The notes: generated from the sequence alone by a model not told the origin. 64,000 bases of DNA from Streptomyces halstedii (GCA_000720535.1 JOAZ01000001.1:434001-498000), one strand, 5' to 3'. Shown: positions 9,861 through 19,207, counted from the first letter of the stretch. Numbers and translations are program-made.

Positions 9861-11408
9861 TCACGGGCTGCCCCCCGCCGACACGGCCGGGACGGCGGCG
9901 CGCGGCCGCCGCGCCGCCTTCGGGGGCCGGGGCCCGGTGACGCGGGCCGCGGCGAGCTTCCCGCTGACGAGCACGGTCGGCACCCCCACCCCGGGCGTCG
10001 TCCCGCACCCGGCGAGTACGACGTTGTCGTAGTCCCGCACGAGGTTGCGCGGCCGGAACGGACCGGTCTGCGCGAACGTGTGCGACAGCGAGAACGGGGT
10101 GCCCGCCGCGTGGCCCTGGGCCGTCCAGTCCACCGGCGTGACCAGCAGCTCCCGGTCGAGCGAGGCGCCGAAGCCGTCGAGCCCCCGGCGCTCCAGCTCG
10201 GCCAGGAGGCTGTCCCGGTACCGGGGCCCCAGACGGTGCCAGGCGTCCGCCGGCGGGCCGGTCGTGGTGTTGGGGCAGGGGGCCAGGACGTAGTGCAGGT
10301 GCCTGCCCTCCGGCGCCAGCGACGGATCGTGCGTGGTCGGCCGGGTGATCAGCAGCGACGGATCGGTCATCAGCCGCCCGCGCCGGGTGAGTTCGTCGAA
10401 GGTGCGTTCCCAGGCGCCGCCGAACGACAGTGTGTGGTGCGCCAGTTCCGGCCAGGTGCGGTTTGTGCCCGCGTGCAGGACCACGGCCGAGGGGGAGTGG
10501 CGCAGGGCGACCGGGCGGCGCGGCGCCCGCCCCAGGAGGCGGTGGGCGACCGGGAGATCGGCGGTCAGGACGAGTACGTCGCAGGCGATGCGCTCGCCCG
10601 AGGCCAGCCGGACGGCCCGTACCCGGCCCGCCGTGTGCTCCAGCCGGGTCACCTCCGCCGACCAGCGCAGCCGCGCCCCGGCGTCGGCCGCCGCGTCCGC
10701 CATGGCCCGGGGCAGCGCGTGCATCCCGCCCTTGGGGAACCAGACGCCCGCCACCGTGTCCATGTACGCGATCACGGCGTAGGCGGCGAGCGCCCGTGCG
10801 GGCGCCACTCCGGCATAGAGCGACTGGAAGGAGAACACCCGGCGCAGCCGGGGATCGGAGAGGAACCGGCCGATCCGCGGGTCGAGCCGGCCGAACCCGC
10901 CCAGGGCCGCCAGCCGGGCCAGGTCCGGGTGCAGGAGCTGGAAGGGGGAGTCGAAGTTGGTGTCGATGAAGCGGCGCATCTGCGCCCGGTACAGCCGCTC
11001 CAGCCAGTGGCGCAGCCTGCGGTACCCCTCGGCCTCCCGGCCCCCGGCGAACCTCCGCACCTCGGCCTCCATGGCCTCGCCGTCCGTGTGGACGTCCAGC
11101 CGGCTGCCGTCCGCGAACAGCGCCCGGTAGGCCGGGTGCAGCGGGATCAGCTCGACGCGCCGGTACAGGCTGTCGCCCACGGCGGCGAACGCCTCGTCGG
11201 CCAGATGCGGCATGGTCAGCACCGTGGGACCGGTGTCCATCCGGTACCCGCCCAGCTCCAGCCGTCCGGCGCGGCCGCCGGGCCCCGCGTCCCGCTCGAC
11301 GACCGTCACCCGGCGTCCCGCGCCGAGCAGATGCAGGGCGGCGGCGAGACCGGACAGCCCGGCACCGACCACCACCACATGGTCCGTGGGACCCGGTACC
11401 GTCCTCAC
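9861..11408 (-). CDS. crtI: phytoene desaturase CrtI
   Basis: FAD-dependent four-step desaturation and isomerisation of phytoene to all-trans lycopene. 515 residues, usual for bacterial CrtI. The N-terminal [19 protein letters not shown] and [16 protein letters not shown] form the FAD-binding block, followed by [15 protein letters not shown]. The C-terminal [24 protein letters not shown] is the bacterial-type phytoene dehydrogenase signature. GTG 11408 overlaps the crtE stop as GTGA, so translation is coupled. The last 35 residues are basic and Pro/Ala-rich. Confidence 0.94.
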   Translation of the reverse strand: MRTVPGPTDHVVVVGAGLSGLAAALHLLGAGRRVTVVERDAGPGGRAGRLELGGYRMDTGPTVLTMPHLADEAFAAVGDSLYRRVELIPLHPAYRALFADGSRLDVHTDGEAMEAEVRRFAGGREAEGYRRLRHWLERLYRAQMRRFIDTNFDSPFQLLHPDLARLAALGGFGRLDPRIGRFLSDPRLRRVFSFQSLYAGVAPARALAAYAVIAYMDTVAGVWFPKGGMHALPRAMADAAADAGARLRWSAEVTRLEHTAGRVRAVRLASGERIACDVLVLTADLPVAHRLLGRAPRRPVALRHSPSAVVLHAGTNRTWPELAHHTLSFGGAWERTFDELTRRGRLMTDPSLLITRPTTHDPSLAPEGRHLHYVLAPCPNTTTGPPADAWHRLGPRYRDSLLAELERRGLDGFGASLDRELLVTPVDWTAQGHAAGTPFSLSHTFAQTGPFRPRNLVRDYDNVVLAGCGTTPGVGVPTVLVSGKLAAARVTGPRPPKAARRPRAAVPAVSAGGSP

Positions 11409-12556
11409 ACGCCCTCCCCGCCGGCGACGGGCACCGTGCCCACGGCCCTCTCCACCGACCAGGCGAACTCCCGCCGGGCACCCGCGTCCGCCCCGGCGTC
11501 CGCGAAGTGCCGCATGCTCGCCGCGGCGAGGGCGTCGATCTCCTTCTCCACCTCCGCGCGTGCTCCCGTACGTTCGAGGGCGGCGCGCATCCGGGCGACC
11601 GAGTCCTCCGGGTGCCGGGCCGCGTCGGGGGCCAGCGCGGCCAGTGCCTCCGTGTCGCCCGACTCGGTGGCGTACCGCACGGCGACCGCGAGGAGGTAGG
11701 TGGGCTTGCGCCCGCGCAGGTCCTCGTCCGCCGGTTTGCCCGTGACGGCCGGGTCGCCGAACGCGCCGAGCAGATCGTCCCGGAGCTGGAAGGCGAGCCC
11801 GGCGCACCGCCCGGCCGACCTCAGCGCCTCCATGGTGCGGGCGTCGGCGGCGGCCGACGCGGCGCCCAGGGTGAGGGGCCGCTGCACCGTGTAGAGCGCG
11901 CTCTTGAGCGTCGCGATGCGCGTCGCCTCGGCACCGTCCGACGATCCGGTCGCCTGCGCCCGCAGGTCGAGGTACTGGCCGGCCACCATCTCCCCGCGCA
12001 TCGCCCGCCACTCCCGCAGCAGCCGGTCCCCGTGCGGGCAGGACAGCGCGGTCTCGGTGAACAGGTCGTCGGCCCAGGCCAGCGCCAGGTCACCGGCGAG
12101 CACGGCGGCGGTGGTGGAGAAGGACGCCGAGGAACCCCCCATCCCACCGGCCCGGTGCGCGCGGGCGAAGTCCGCGTGCACGGCGGGGGCGCCCCGGCGC
12201 ACCGGCGACCCGTCCATGACGTCGTCGTGGATCAGCGCGGCGCCCTGGAGCAGTTCGAGGGCCGCACCGACGCGCACCGGTGTCTCCGGGTCGCCCGTCC
12301 GCCCGGCGGCCAGCCGGCCGCACCACACGAAGGCCGACCGGAGCCGCTTTCCGCCGCGCAGGACGAAGGCGGCGACCCGGCCCGCCACCTCCTCGGCGAA
12401 CACGGCGTCCACCTGGCGCGCCTCCTCCAGCCGGGCACCGAGGTGGGCCGCGAGGAACGCGTCCACGGCGGCGGCGGCGTCGCCGGCCGTGGACGGGGTC
12501 CCCCCGGTGCCGGGCGGCCCGGCGGTCTTGGGCCGCGTCGCCCGTGGACCGAGCAT
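11405..12556 (-). CDS. crtE: geranylgeranyl diphosphate synthase CrtE
   Basis: Elongates allylic diphosphates with IPP to GGPP, the committed carotenoid precursor. The first Asp-rich motif is in [18 protein letters not shown] and the second in [27 protein letters not shown] and [11 protein letters not shown] are further trans-prenyltransferase blocks. 383 residues from ATG 12556, which has AAAGGGG at proper spacing; an in-frame GTG at 12571 has no ribosome-binding site. First gene of crtE-crtI-crtB-Rieske, which overlap or nearly abut. The carotenoid-inducing LitR/LitS pair found next to some streptomycete clusters is not in the window. Confidence 0.93.
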   Translation of the reverse strand: MLGPRATRPKTAGPPGTGGTPSTAGDAAAAVDAFLAAHLGARLEEARQVDAVFAEEVAGRVAAFVLRGGKRLRSAFVWCGRLAAGRTGDPETPVRVGAALELLQGAALIHDDVMDGSPVRRGAPAVHADFARAHRAGGMGGSSASFSTTAAVLAGDLALAWADDLFTETALSCPHGDRLLREWRAMRGEMVAGQYLDLRAQATGSSDGAEATRIATLKSALYTVQRPLTLGAASAAADARTMEALRSAGRCAGLAFQLRDDLLGAFGDPAVTGKPADEDLRGRKPTYLLAVAVRYATESGDTEALAALAPDAARHPEDSVARMRAALERTGARAEVEKEIDALAAASMRHFADAGADAGARREFAWSVERAVGTVPVAGGEGV

Positions 12557-12999
12557 GAGAACCCCTTTCACTCCGCGCCTTGGCGTCCACCGGTCGTTCC
12601 GGCCGCGACGGGAACGCGGATGCGCCTATCCCTGCCCGGCGCGTGGCCTGGTCGGAGCGGGGTTCACTCCAACGGCCGGGGCTGACGGCCCGTCAGGCCG
12701 TACGGAGGGTGGACCGCGCCCATCGCGCCCGGGGTCCACACCGTGACCGCCGCCGCGCAGCACGCGAACCCGGCTTTTGTCCGCGTACGGGAGAAGGCCG
12801 GATTCCCGCGGTGGTCCGTCGAGAACGGCGTCGCGCGCGTGGGGCCCCCGGCACCGGGGCGCGGGGGAGTCACCCGGGACGGTGACCGGGCCGGAGCGAC
12901 CCGGCCGGAGCGACCTGTGGGGGCCCCGGACGGGCGTGCGCGGGAGGGCGAGCGGTCGTCGGCCCGGCGTCGTGCCGCCCGCCCCGGGGCGTACGCGGT
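12557..12999. other. 443-bp intergenic region upstream of crtE
   Basis: Contains the third TGACG-N3-CGTCA palindrome, extended to CTGACG GCC CGTCAG (12682-12696), about 125 bp upstream of crtE. A GTGAACC string on the minus strand near 12663-12669 could be an ECF-type -35, but I find no convincing partner -10. Short open frames here lack ribosome-binding sites and family-like sequence, so I see no gene. The crtE promoter must lie here. Confidence 0.4.
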
Positions 13000-13851
13000 T
13001 CAGGCGTCCAGGCGGCGCTTGGCGAGCCAGGTGACGATCTCGGGGTCGCGGTGGTCGAAGAAGAGGGAGCCGCCGGTGTCGAGGACGGCGATCTGGGCCA
13101 TCTGCTCGTCGGTGAGCTCGAAGTCGAAGACGTCGAAGTTCTCGGCCATGCGCTCGGCGCGTACGGACTTGGGGATGGCGACGACCCCGCGCTGGGTCAG
13201 CCAGCGCAGCACGACCTGGGCCACGGACTTGCCGTACTCCGCGCCGATCCCGGCGAGCAGCGGATTGGTGAACAGGTCGTTCCTGCCCTCGGCGAACCCG
13301 CCCCAGGACTGGATCCGCACGCCGTGCTCGCGCATGAGGTCCTGGTAGTCGGCGCGCTGGAAGAAGGGGTGGGTCTCGATCTGGTTGACCTGCGGGGTGA
13401 TCTCGTTGTTGACGATCAGGTCGACCAGCCGGTCCGGGTAGAAGTTGGCGACGCCGATCGCCTTCGCCGCACCCTCGCGGTTGAGCGCCTCCATGGCGCG
13501 CCACTGGCCGTAGACGTCGCCGAAGGGCTGGTGCATCAGGTACAGGTCGAGATGGTCCAGGCCCAGCTTGGTCAGGGACGTCCCGAACGCGCGGCGGGTG
13601 TTGTCCTCGGCGGGGGCGTCCTGGACCCACAGCTTGGTGGTGACGAACAGTTCCTCGCGCGGGATCCCACTGGACCTGATGGCGCGGCCCACGGCTTCTT
13701 CGTTGCCGTAGGCCGCGGCGGTGTCCAGCAGGCGGTAGCCGGCGGCCAGGGCCTCGGAGACGGCGCGCTCGGTGTCCTCGGCGGGAATCTGGTAGACGCC
13801 GAAGCCGAGGAGCGGCATCTCGACGCCGTTGTTGAGGGTGACGGTCTGCAT
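13000..13851 (-). CDS. aldo/keto reductase
   Basis: A 283-residue NADPH-dependent oxidoreductase of the AKR superfamily ((beta/alpha)8 barrel). The catalytic tetrad is complete: Asp43 and Tyr48 in [11 protein letters not shown], Lys73 in FVTTKLW and His107 in [23 protein letters not shown] near the C-terminus is the cofactor phosphate loop and favours NADPH. Family members reduce aldehydes and ketones, including 2,5-diketo-D-gluconate and methylglyoxal; the substrate here is unknown. It reads in the same direction as the downstream-coordinate XRE regulator gene, 190 bp away, and may belong with the divergent alcohol dehydrogenase in a small redox regulon. Confidence 0.9.
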   Translation of the reverse strand: MQTVTLNNGVEMPLLGFGVYQIPAEDTERAVSEALAAGYRLLDTAAAYGNEEAVGRAIRSSGIPREELFVTTKLWVQDAPAEDNTRRAFGTSLTKLGLDHLDLYLMHQPFGDVYGQWRAMEALNREGAAKAIGVANFYPDRLVDLIVNNEITPQVNQIETHPFFQRADYQDLMREHGVRIQSWGGFAEGRNDLFTNPLLAGIGAEYGKSVAQVVLRWLTQRGVVAIPKSVRAERMAENFDVFDFELTDEQMAQIAVLDTGGSLFFDHRDPEIVTWLAKRRLDA

Positions 13852-14041
13852 GATCGGGTGTCCTTCGCCGTGCGGGTGGGGGGCGGGTGGTCAGGGAGGG
13901 GTGAGGGCCTGGAGGACCTGGCGGCCGGCCGTGGCCCGACAAGGTCCGGTGCCGGCCGAGGGGGAACGAGCGGTCGAAGACGCGGCCGGGGGCCCGCGCC
14001 GCCTTCGGGCGGGATGAGCACTCCCTCGCCCGGCCTCGGGC

Positions 14042-14929
14042 TCAGTTCGCCGGGGAAGGGTCCGTGGTGTCGGCCGCCTCCCGGGTGGCGGCCCAGGACG
14101 CGAGGAGACGCAGTCCCTCCTCGGAGGGCGAGGCGGGTTCGGCGGTGTAGACGGTGAGCGTGAGACCGGGTTCGGCGGCCATCTCCAGCCCTTCGTAGGC
14201 GAGCGTGAGGTCGCCCACGGCATGGTGGTGAAAGCGTTTGGTGCCGGTGCCGTGGTGTCGGACGTCGTGGGCGCCCCACCGGGTGCGGAAGGCGTCGCTG
14301 CGGGTGGACAGCTCGCCGACGAGGTCGTGCAGGCCCTTGTCATGGGGGTTGCGGCCGGCCTCGGTGCGCAGGATCGACACGGCGACGTCGGCGGCCTGGT
14401 CCCAGTCGGGGTAGAAGCGCCGTGAGGCGGGGTCGAGGAAGTTGAAGCGGGCCAGGTTCGCCTGGTTGTGGGGCGTGGCGTAGACGTCGTCGTAGAACGC
14501 GCGGGCGAGCTGATTGGTGGCGAGCAGGTCCATGCGGCCGTTGCGGACGAAGGCCGGGCCCGTGGTGACGGCGTCCAGGACCCATTGCAGGCTGCGGTGC
14601 GCCTTCCACTGCGGAGAGCGTCGCCGGGGGCGGACGAGGGCGTCGGAACCGTCCGCCGCGTGGGCGAGGTTCAGCAGGTGGGCGCGCTCCGCGTCGTCGA
14701 GCTTCAGGGCGCGGGCGAGGGCCTCCAGGACAGCCGGGGAGGCCCCGGCGAGGTTGCCGCGCTCCAGCTTGGAGTAGTACTCCACGCTCAGGTCCGCCAG
14801 CGCGGCGACCTCGCTCCTGCGCAGGCCGGGCACCCGGCGTCGGCTGCCGGACGGCAGGCCCGCCCGCTCGGGGGTGATCTTGGCTCGCCGCGAGGTCAGG
14901 AACTCGCGGACCTCTGCTCGGTTGTCCAC
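14042..14929 (-). CDS. XRE-family regulator with MmyB-like ligand-binding domain
   Basis: A 295-residue transcription factor. The N-terminal helix-turn-helix spans about residues 25-70 (GLRRSEVAALADLSVEYYSKLERG), and the remainder matches the MmyB-like ligand-binding domain common in Streptomyces (LLATNQLARAFYDDVY, FLDPASRRFYPDWDQAA, HHGTGTKRFHHHAVGDLTLAYEGLEM). Such proteins often sit divergent from a dehydrogenase gene they control, as here with the zinc alcohol dehydrogenase. GTG 14929 gives the typical VDNRxEVREFLxSRR start; a longer frame to 15145 overlaps the intergenic palindrome and is not used. A perfect 15-bp palindrome 37 bp upstream of the start is the likely operator. Confidence 0.88.
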   Translation of the reverse strand: MDNRAEVREFLTSRRAKITPERAGLPSGSRRRVPGLRRSEVAALADLSVEYYSKLERGNLAGASPAVLEALARALKLDDAERAHLLNLAHAADGSDALVRPRRRSPQWKAHRSLQWVLDAVTTGPAFVRNGRMDLLATNQLARAFYDDVYATPHNQANLARFNFLDPASRRFYPDWDQAADVAVSILRTEAGRNPHDKGLHDLVGELSTRSDAFRTRWGAHDVRHHGTGTKRFHHHAVGDLTLAYEGLEMAAEPGLTLTVYTAEPASPSEEGLRLLASWAATREAADTTDPSPAN

Positions 14930-14965
14930 GCCTTCGACGGTACGTCTCGCCCGCGGCCACAGCGA

Positions 14966-14980
14966 TGTACTGGCAGTACA
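14966..14980. promoter_or_regulatory. 15-bp perfect palindrome, probable operator of the XRE regulator
   Basis: TGTACTG G CAGTACA, in the 214-bp region between the divergent XRE regulator and alcohol dehydrogenase genes, followed on the plus strand by TTGACC (14985-14990), a possible -35 for the dehydrogenase. Perfect symmetry and location suggest a dimeric HTH binding site controlling both genes. Confidence 0.65.
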
Positions 14981-15143
14981 CCCCTTGACCGTGTCTCGCT
15001 CCCCGCGCCGAGAGCGGGTTGTCTGGACGACGTGGCGCTCCTCGCCCGGCGGTGAGCCGACCGGGCCCGAGGCCACCGGACTCTGCACCCGGCGACGGCC
15101 GCTCCCCTCGGTACGGCGCCCCGGCACGCGAAGGAACCCACTC

Positions 15144-16160
15144 ATGCGCGGCGCAATGATCTACGCTCCCGGCGACATCCGCTTCGAGTCGCTGGACGAC
15201 CCCAGGATCCTCAAGCCGACCGACGCCGTCATCCGCACCGCCGTGACCTGCGTGTGCGGCTCGGACCTGTGGCCCTACCGCGGCCTGGAGCCCACCGACG
15301 AGCCGCACCCCATGGGGCACGAGTACGTCGGCTTCGTCGAGGAGGTCGGCTCCGAGGTCACCTCGGTCCAGCCGGGTCAGTTCGTGATCGGCTCGTTCGC
15401 CACCTCGGACAACACCTGCGCGAACTGCCGCAACGGCTTCCCGTCGAACTGTCAGCACCGCGCGTTCATGTCCACCTGCCAGGCGGAATACGTGCGTGTC
15501 CCCCACGCCCAGGGCACGCTGGTCGCCACCCAGGACATACCGGACAAGGAGCTGTGGCCGAGCTTGCTGGCCCTCTCCGACGTCATGGGCACCGGCTGGT
15601 GGGCGGCGGACGCCGCCGAGGTGAGGCCCGGCTCGACCGCCGTCGTGGTCGGGGACGGCGCGGTCGGCCTGTGCGCGGTGATCGCCGCCAGGGCGAGGGG
15701 CGCGGAGCGCGTCATCGCCATGTCCCGCCACGCCTCCCGGCAGAAGCTGGCCCGCGAGTTCGGCGCCACCGACGTCGTCGCCGAGCGCGGCGACGACGGT
15801 GTGGAGCGGATCAAGGAGCTGACCGGCGGGATCGGTGCCGACAGCGTGCTGGAGTGCGTCGGCACCGGCGAGGCCATGCGGCAGGCCCTGCGCTCCGCCC
15901 GCCCCGGCGGCGGCGTCGGCTTCGTCGGCGTCCCCCACGACGTCGTCGTGGACGGCCAGGAACTGTTCTTCTCCCATGTCGGCCTGCGCGGCGGCCCCGC
16001 CCCCGTACGCCGCTACCTGCCCGACCTCATCGACCGCGTCCTGACCGGCGCGATCGAGCCGGGCAAGGTCTTCGACCTCACCCTGCCCCTGGACCAGGTC
16101 GCCGAGGGCTACCGGGCGATGGACGAGCGCCGGGCGATCAAGGCGCTCCTGAAGCCCTGA
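15144..16160 (+). CDS. zinc-dependent alcohol dehydrogenase (MDR family)
   Basis: A 338-residue medium-chain dehydrogenase. Catalytic-zinc ligands are in CVCGSDLW and in the GHEYVG motif; the NAD(P)-binding glycine motif is VVVGDGAVGLCAV. The structural-zinc lobe reads CANCRNGFPSNC, so one of the usual four Cys is replaced by Gly, as in several MDR subfamilies. Sequence style (MRGAMIYAPGDIRFESLDDP) matches a widespread actinobacterial group of unassigned zinc alcohol dehydrogenases. ATG 15144 has GAAGGA upstream; the frame is open further 5' but without a signal. Likely controlled by the divergent XRE protein through the palindrome at 14966-14980. Confidence 0.9.
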   Translation: MRGAMIYAPGDIRFESLDDPRILKPTDAVIRTAVTCVCGSDLWPYRGLEPTDEPHPMGHEYVGFVEEVGSEVTSVQPGQFVIGSFATSDNTCANCRNGFPSNCQHRAFMSTCQAEYVRVPHAQGTLVATQDIPDKELWPSLLALSDVMGTGWWAADAAEVRPGSTAVVVGDGAVGLCAVIAARARGAERVIAMSRHASRQKLAREFGATDVVAERGDDGVERIKELTGGIGADSVLECVGTGEAMRQALRSARPGGGVGFVGVPHDVVVDGQELFFSHVGLRGGPAPVRRYLPDLIDRVLTGAIEPGKVFDLTLPLDQVAEGYRAMDERRAIKALLKP

Positions 16161-16247
16161 CCGGCCGGACCGGCTGGACCTGCCTGAGCCGCCTGAGCCG
16201 CCCGAGCCGCCCACGGTCCCCCTCCCGATCATGGGGAGGAACCTTCC

Positions 16248-16445
16248 ATGACGGCCTTCGCCCTCGTCGGCGCCGTCCTCGCGCACCTGATCGCCCTGGG
16301 CGTCACGATCAAGCGTGTGACAGCCCATGCCGCGGCGACGGCACCATCTGGCTCGGACCCGGAGCCCGTCAGGCGGGGCGCAGTTCGAACCAGTCGAAGG
16401 CCGCGCTGCCCCGGGTGGCGTACATACCGACGACCCGGCCGGTGA
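16248..16445 (+). CDS. possible small membrane peptide, or remnant of a gene start
   Basis: ATG 16248 is preceded by a strong GGGGAGGA at good spacing and opens 65 codons. The first 25 residues (MTAFALVGAVLAHLIALGVTIKR) look like one membrane-spanning helix with a basic flank. From about codon 40 the frame runs antisense into the 3' end of the GH43 gene and turns Arg/Pro-rich, which is not convincing coding sequence. It may be the 5' remnant of a membrane-protein gene. I do not recognise it. Confidence 0.25.
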   Translation: MTAFALVGAVLAHLIALGVTIKRVTAHAAATAPSGSDPEPVRRGAVRTSRRPRCPGWRTYRRPGR

Positions 16446-17895
16446 AGCCGCCCGCGACCTCGGTGGTGAGGTAGCGGCCGTCGAGTTCCGCCAGGACCTC
16501 GAAGCCGCCCTCGGCCGTCTCGTACCCCAGGCGCAGGGCGTCCGGGGCGCCGACGCGCAGGCCGGGCGGGACCGTGGCGTCCTTCCCGGTCACCGTGGGC
16601 GGCAGGGTGACGGTGGTGGTGACATCGATCCGCAGCCTCAACGGGCCCTCGGGGGCGGGGTGTTCGGCGACGGCGTGGCACAGCGGGCCGATCCGGGCGA
16701 CGGCGCGGACCATGCCGTTGCCCACCTCCACCTGGTAGTGGTGCGCCTCGTCCAGCCGTACCGCGAGCCCGCCCCGGCCGCCTTCGCCGACCGTGACCAG
16801 GGTGCGCGCGGAGCAGTCGGGGTCGCGCTGGCGCCGCCCCACGAAGACCGCGCCGGGCGTGTCGAGGCTGTCCGCGCGGGCGTGCAGCACCAGATGCCCC
16901 GGCCGTTCGTCCAGGCGGACCGCGTCGGGGTCGAGCCTGCGGGGCGTCACCCAGCAGGGCGCCGCCACGGGGGAGTCGAAGTCGTCCCGGACCGGCTCCG
17001 GCGGCCAGGGGTGCGGCGCAAGCGCCGGTGCCGTGGCGCGCGTCTCCAGCGGTCCGGGCAGCGGCCAGCCGTCCTCCCACCGCACCGGCACCAGGAACGT
17101 CTCCCGGCCCATGCCGTGGAACTTCGGGGTGTCGCCCCGGGGCCGGGTGCCGAGCAGCACCATCCACCAGGTGCCGTCCCCGGCCTGGACCAGATCGCCG
17201 TGCCCGGTGTTCTGCACCGGGTGGTCCGTACTGCGGTGGGAGAGCACGGGGTTGGCGGGATGCGGCTCGAACGGCCCCGGCAGGGCGCGCGCCCTCGCCA
17301 CCGACATCGCGTGGCCGCGTTCCGTACCGCCCTCCGACAGCAGCAGGTACCACCAGTCGCCCACGTGGTACAGATGCGGCCCCTCCGGGTACTGCAACCC
17401 GCTGCCCGACCACAACGCGACCGGCTCGCCCAGCCGTTCGCCCGTCGCCGGATCGACGCGCACCGCCTGGATACCCCCATGGGAGACGACGCACCAGCAG
17501 GTCCCGTCCTCGTCCCACGCCAGATCCGGGTCGATGCCCGGCACGTCCACCGTCACCGGGTCCGACCAGGGCCCGGCCGGATCCGTCGCGGTGACCAGCA
17601 CCGTGCCCGCGCCGCCGACGACGGTCGTGATCATCCAGAACCGGCCGTCGTGGTACCGGAGCGTCGGCGCGTACACCCCGCCCGACGCCCCGGTGCTCTC
17701 CGGCAGGTCCAACTGCGCGGGCCGGTCCAGGGCATGGCCGATCAGCCGCCAGTGCACGAGGTCGCGGCTGTGCCACAGCGGCACCCCGGGTACGTACTCG
17801 AAGCTGGACGTCGCCAGGTAGTAGTCGTCACCGGCCCGGCAGATGCTCGGGTCCGGGCTGAAGCCGGGGATCACCGGGTTGTCGAAGAACGTCAT
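16369..17895 (-). CDS. glycoside hydrolase family 43 protein (beta-xylosidase/arabinofuranosidase-like)
   Basis: A 508-residue, probably cytoplasmic GH43 enzyme without a signal peptide. The three catalytic acids of the five-bladed propeller are in place: Asp15 as base (GFSPDPS), Asp122 as pKa modulator (VPGIDPDLAW) and Glu171 as acid (YPEGPHLY). From about residue 310 to the end a second domain resembles the beta-xylosidase C-terminal concanavalin-like module of the GH43 group acting on xylo-oligosaccharides. ATG 17895 has AGGA five bases upstream and gives the family start (FDNPVIPGFSPDPS). The gene stands alone, and its promoter is bracketed by two identical LacI-type operators, so induction by an imported oligosaccharide is likely. 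No LacI gene is in the window. Confidence 0.9.
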   Translation of the reverse strand: MTFFDNPVIPGFSPDPSICRAGDDYYLATSSFEYVPGVPLWHSRDLVHWRLIGHALDRPAQLDLPESTGASGGVYAPTLRYHDGRFWMITTVVGGAGTVLVTATDPAGPWSDPVTVDVPGIDPDLAWDEDGTCWCVVSHGGIQAVRVDPATGERLGEPVALWSGSGLQYPEGPHLYHVGDWWYLLLSEGGTERGHAMSVARARALPGPFEPHPANPVLSHRSTDHPVQNTGHGDLVQAGDGTWWMVLLGTRPRGDTPKFHGMGRETFLVPVRWEDGWPLPGPLETRATAPALAPHPWPPEPVRDDFDSPVAAPCWVTPRRLDPDAVRLDERPGHLVLHARADSLDTPGAVFVGRRQRDPDCSARTLVTVGEGGRGGLAVRLDEAHHYQVEVGNGMVRAVARIGPLCHAVAEHPAPEGPLRLRIDVTTTVTLPPTVTGKDATVPPGLRVGAPDALRLGYETAEGGFEVLAELDGRYLTTEVAGGFTGRVVGMYATRGSAAFDWFELRPA

Positions 17896-17955
17896 GTCCG
17901 TCCTGAGGGGCTGGGTACGGGTGAAGGCAATCGCGCACATGGGGATACGCGGGGA

Positions 17956-18049
17956 TTGAAGCGCTTCGAAAGTGGCACTCGTCCAGCTCACTGTCAATGG
18001 CTCGATACGGCTGAGCGCGCGGGGTGGGCGGTCCATTGAAGCGCTTCGA
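17956..18049 (-). promoter_or_regulatory. GH43 promoter bracketed by two LacI-family operators
   Basis: The sequence TTGAAGCGCTTCGA occurs twice, at 17956-17969 and 18036-18049, exactly 80 bp apart; the core GAAGCGCTTC is a perfect palindrome of the kind bound by LacI-family sugar repressors. Between them on the minus strand is a consensus -35 (TTGACA, 17992-17997) with a weak -10 (CACTTT, 17969-17974) 17 bp away, so the downstream operator covers the transcription start and the upstream one allows looping. Confidence 0.75.
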
Positions 18050-18117
18050 CGCGGCTCGGCGTGCCGGGAGGTGCCGGTCGCGGTCCGGGGTGCTCGCGAG
18101 AAGTCCGCTCGGAGGCG

Positions 18118-18146
18118 TTGACGTGCCCGCCGGGCGGCTGCACATT
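18118..18146 (+). promoter_or_regulatory. possible promoter of the GDSL hydrolase gene
   Basis: TTGACG (18118-18123), 17 bp, then CACATT (18141-18146). The -35 is good and the -10 poor. An interrupted repeat of TTACC with GGTAA follows at 18145-18174. Assignment is tentative. Confidence 0.3.
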
Positions 18147-18256
18147 ACCTAGCGGTAGCACCGTGCGGTAACCCTCACGTCCCGCAGCCGGGAGGCCACA
18201 CGGCCGCGCCCGCACGCGCCTCGTACGCACCCACCCCCACCGAGAATCGAGTGCAC

Positions 18257-19129
18257 ATGCCGAAGCGAACCCTGCGCCATGTCATGACTGCGACAATCGC
18301 CGCCGTCGGCGCGCTGGCGCTCAGCGCCGGCGGAGCCGTCGCCCAGACCGCCGCTCCCCTCGACTACGTCGCCCTCGGCGACAGCTACGGCGCGGGGTCG
18401 GGCGTGCTGCCCATCGACCTCAGCAGTCCGCTGTGCCTGCGCTCCACGGCGAACTACCCGCACGTCCTCGCCGCCGCCACGGGCGCCCGCCTCACGGACG
18501 TGACCTGCGGGGCCGCCGAGACCAAGCACCTCAGCCAGTCCCAGTACCCGGGCGTCGCACCGCAGTCGGACGCCCTGGACGCGGACACGGACCTGGTGAC
18601 CGTGACGATCGGCGGCAACGACAACAGCACCTTCGTCGGCGCCCTCACGGCGTGCGCCTCCGCGGGGCTCCTCAGCGGCGGGAAGGGGAGCCCCTGCAAG
18701 GACAAGCAGGGCACCCACTTCGACGACCAGATCGAGGCGAACACCTACCCCGCCCTGGTGGCCGCGCTGCGGAACGTCCACGCGAAGGCGCCCGGCGCCC
18801 GCGTGGCGGCCCTGGGCTACCCGTGGATCATGCCGGCCGCCGCCGACCCGTCCTGCTTCCTGAAGCTGCCGGTCGCCTCGGGTGACGTGCCCTACTTGCG
18901 CGGCATCCAGTCACACCTGAACGCCGTCATCGCCCGCGCCGCCGCCGAGACCGGTACCACCTACGTGGACTTCACACAGGTGTCCGAGGGCCACGACGCG
19001 TGCAAGGCCTCCGGCACGCGGTGGATCGAGCCGCTGGTGTTCGGCACCAACATCGTGCCCGTACACCCCAACGCGCTGGGGGAGCGGCGCATGGCCGAAC
19101 ACGCCATGGACGTCCTCGGACTCGGCTGA
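18257..19129 (+). CDS. secreted SGNH/GDSL hydrolase (SEST-like esterase)
   Basis: A 290-residue secreted esterase/lipase. A Sec signal peptide with a basic start and a hydrophobic core ending in GGAVA is likely cut before QTAAP. The nucleophile Ser43 is in the GDSY block (YVALGDSYGAGSG), the oxyanion Asn in VTIGGNDN, and the catalytic His270 in PVHPNALGE, which completes an SGNH enzyme of the Streptomyces scabies esterase type. Six or more Cys in the mature part fit extracellular disulfides. ATG 18257 is used; a GTG two codons upstream gives an equivalent protein. The physiological ester is unknown. It is divergent from the GH43 gene and shares a 361-bp intergenic region with it. Confidence 0.92.
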   Translation: MPKRTLRHVMTATIAAVGALALSAGGAVAQTAAPLDYVALGDSYGAGSGVLPIDLSSPLCLRSTANYPHVLAAATGARLTDVTCGAAETKHLSQSQYPGVAPQSDALDADTDLVTVTIGGNDNSTFVGALTACASAGLLSGGKGSPCKDKQGTHFDDQIEANTYPALVAALRNVHAKAPGARVAALGYPWIMPAAADPSCFLKLPVASGDVPYLRGIQSHLNAVIARAAAETGTTYVDFTQVSEGHDACKASGTRWIEPLVFGTNIVPVHPNALGERRMAEHAMDVLGLG

Positions 19130-19207
19130 ACCGGCCACCGCCCGGCCGCCCGGCCACGCGCCCCGGACCGCCCGGAGTTCTGGTGCCCCGGGCGGGCGGA
19201 CGGCCGG

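Noticed and set aside
12664-12873. 69-codon minus-strand frame upstream of crtE
   Set aside because: No ribosome-binding site, unusual composition, and it would cover the crtE promoter region.
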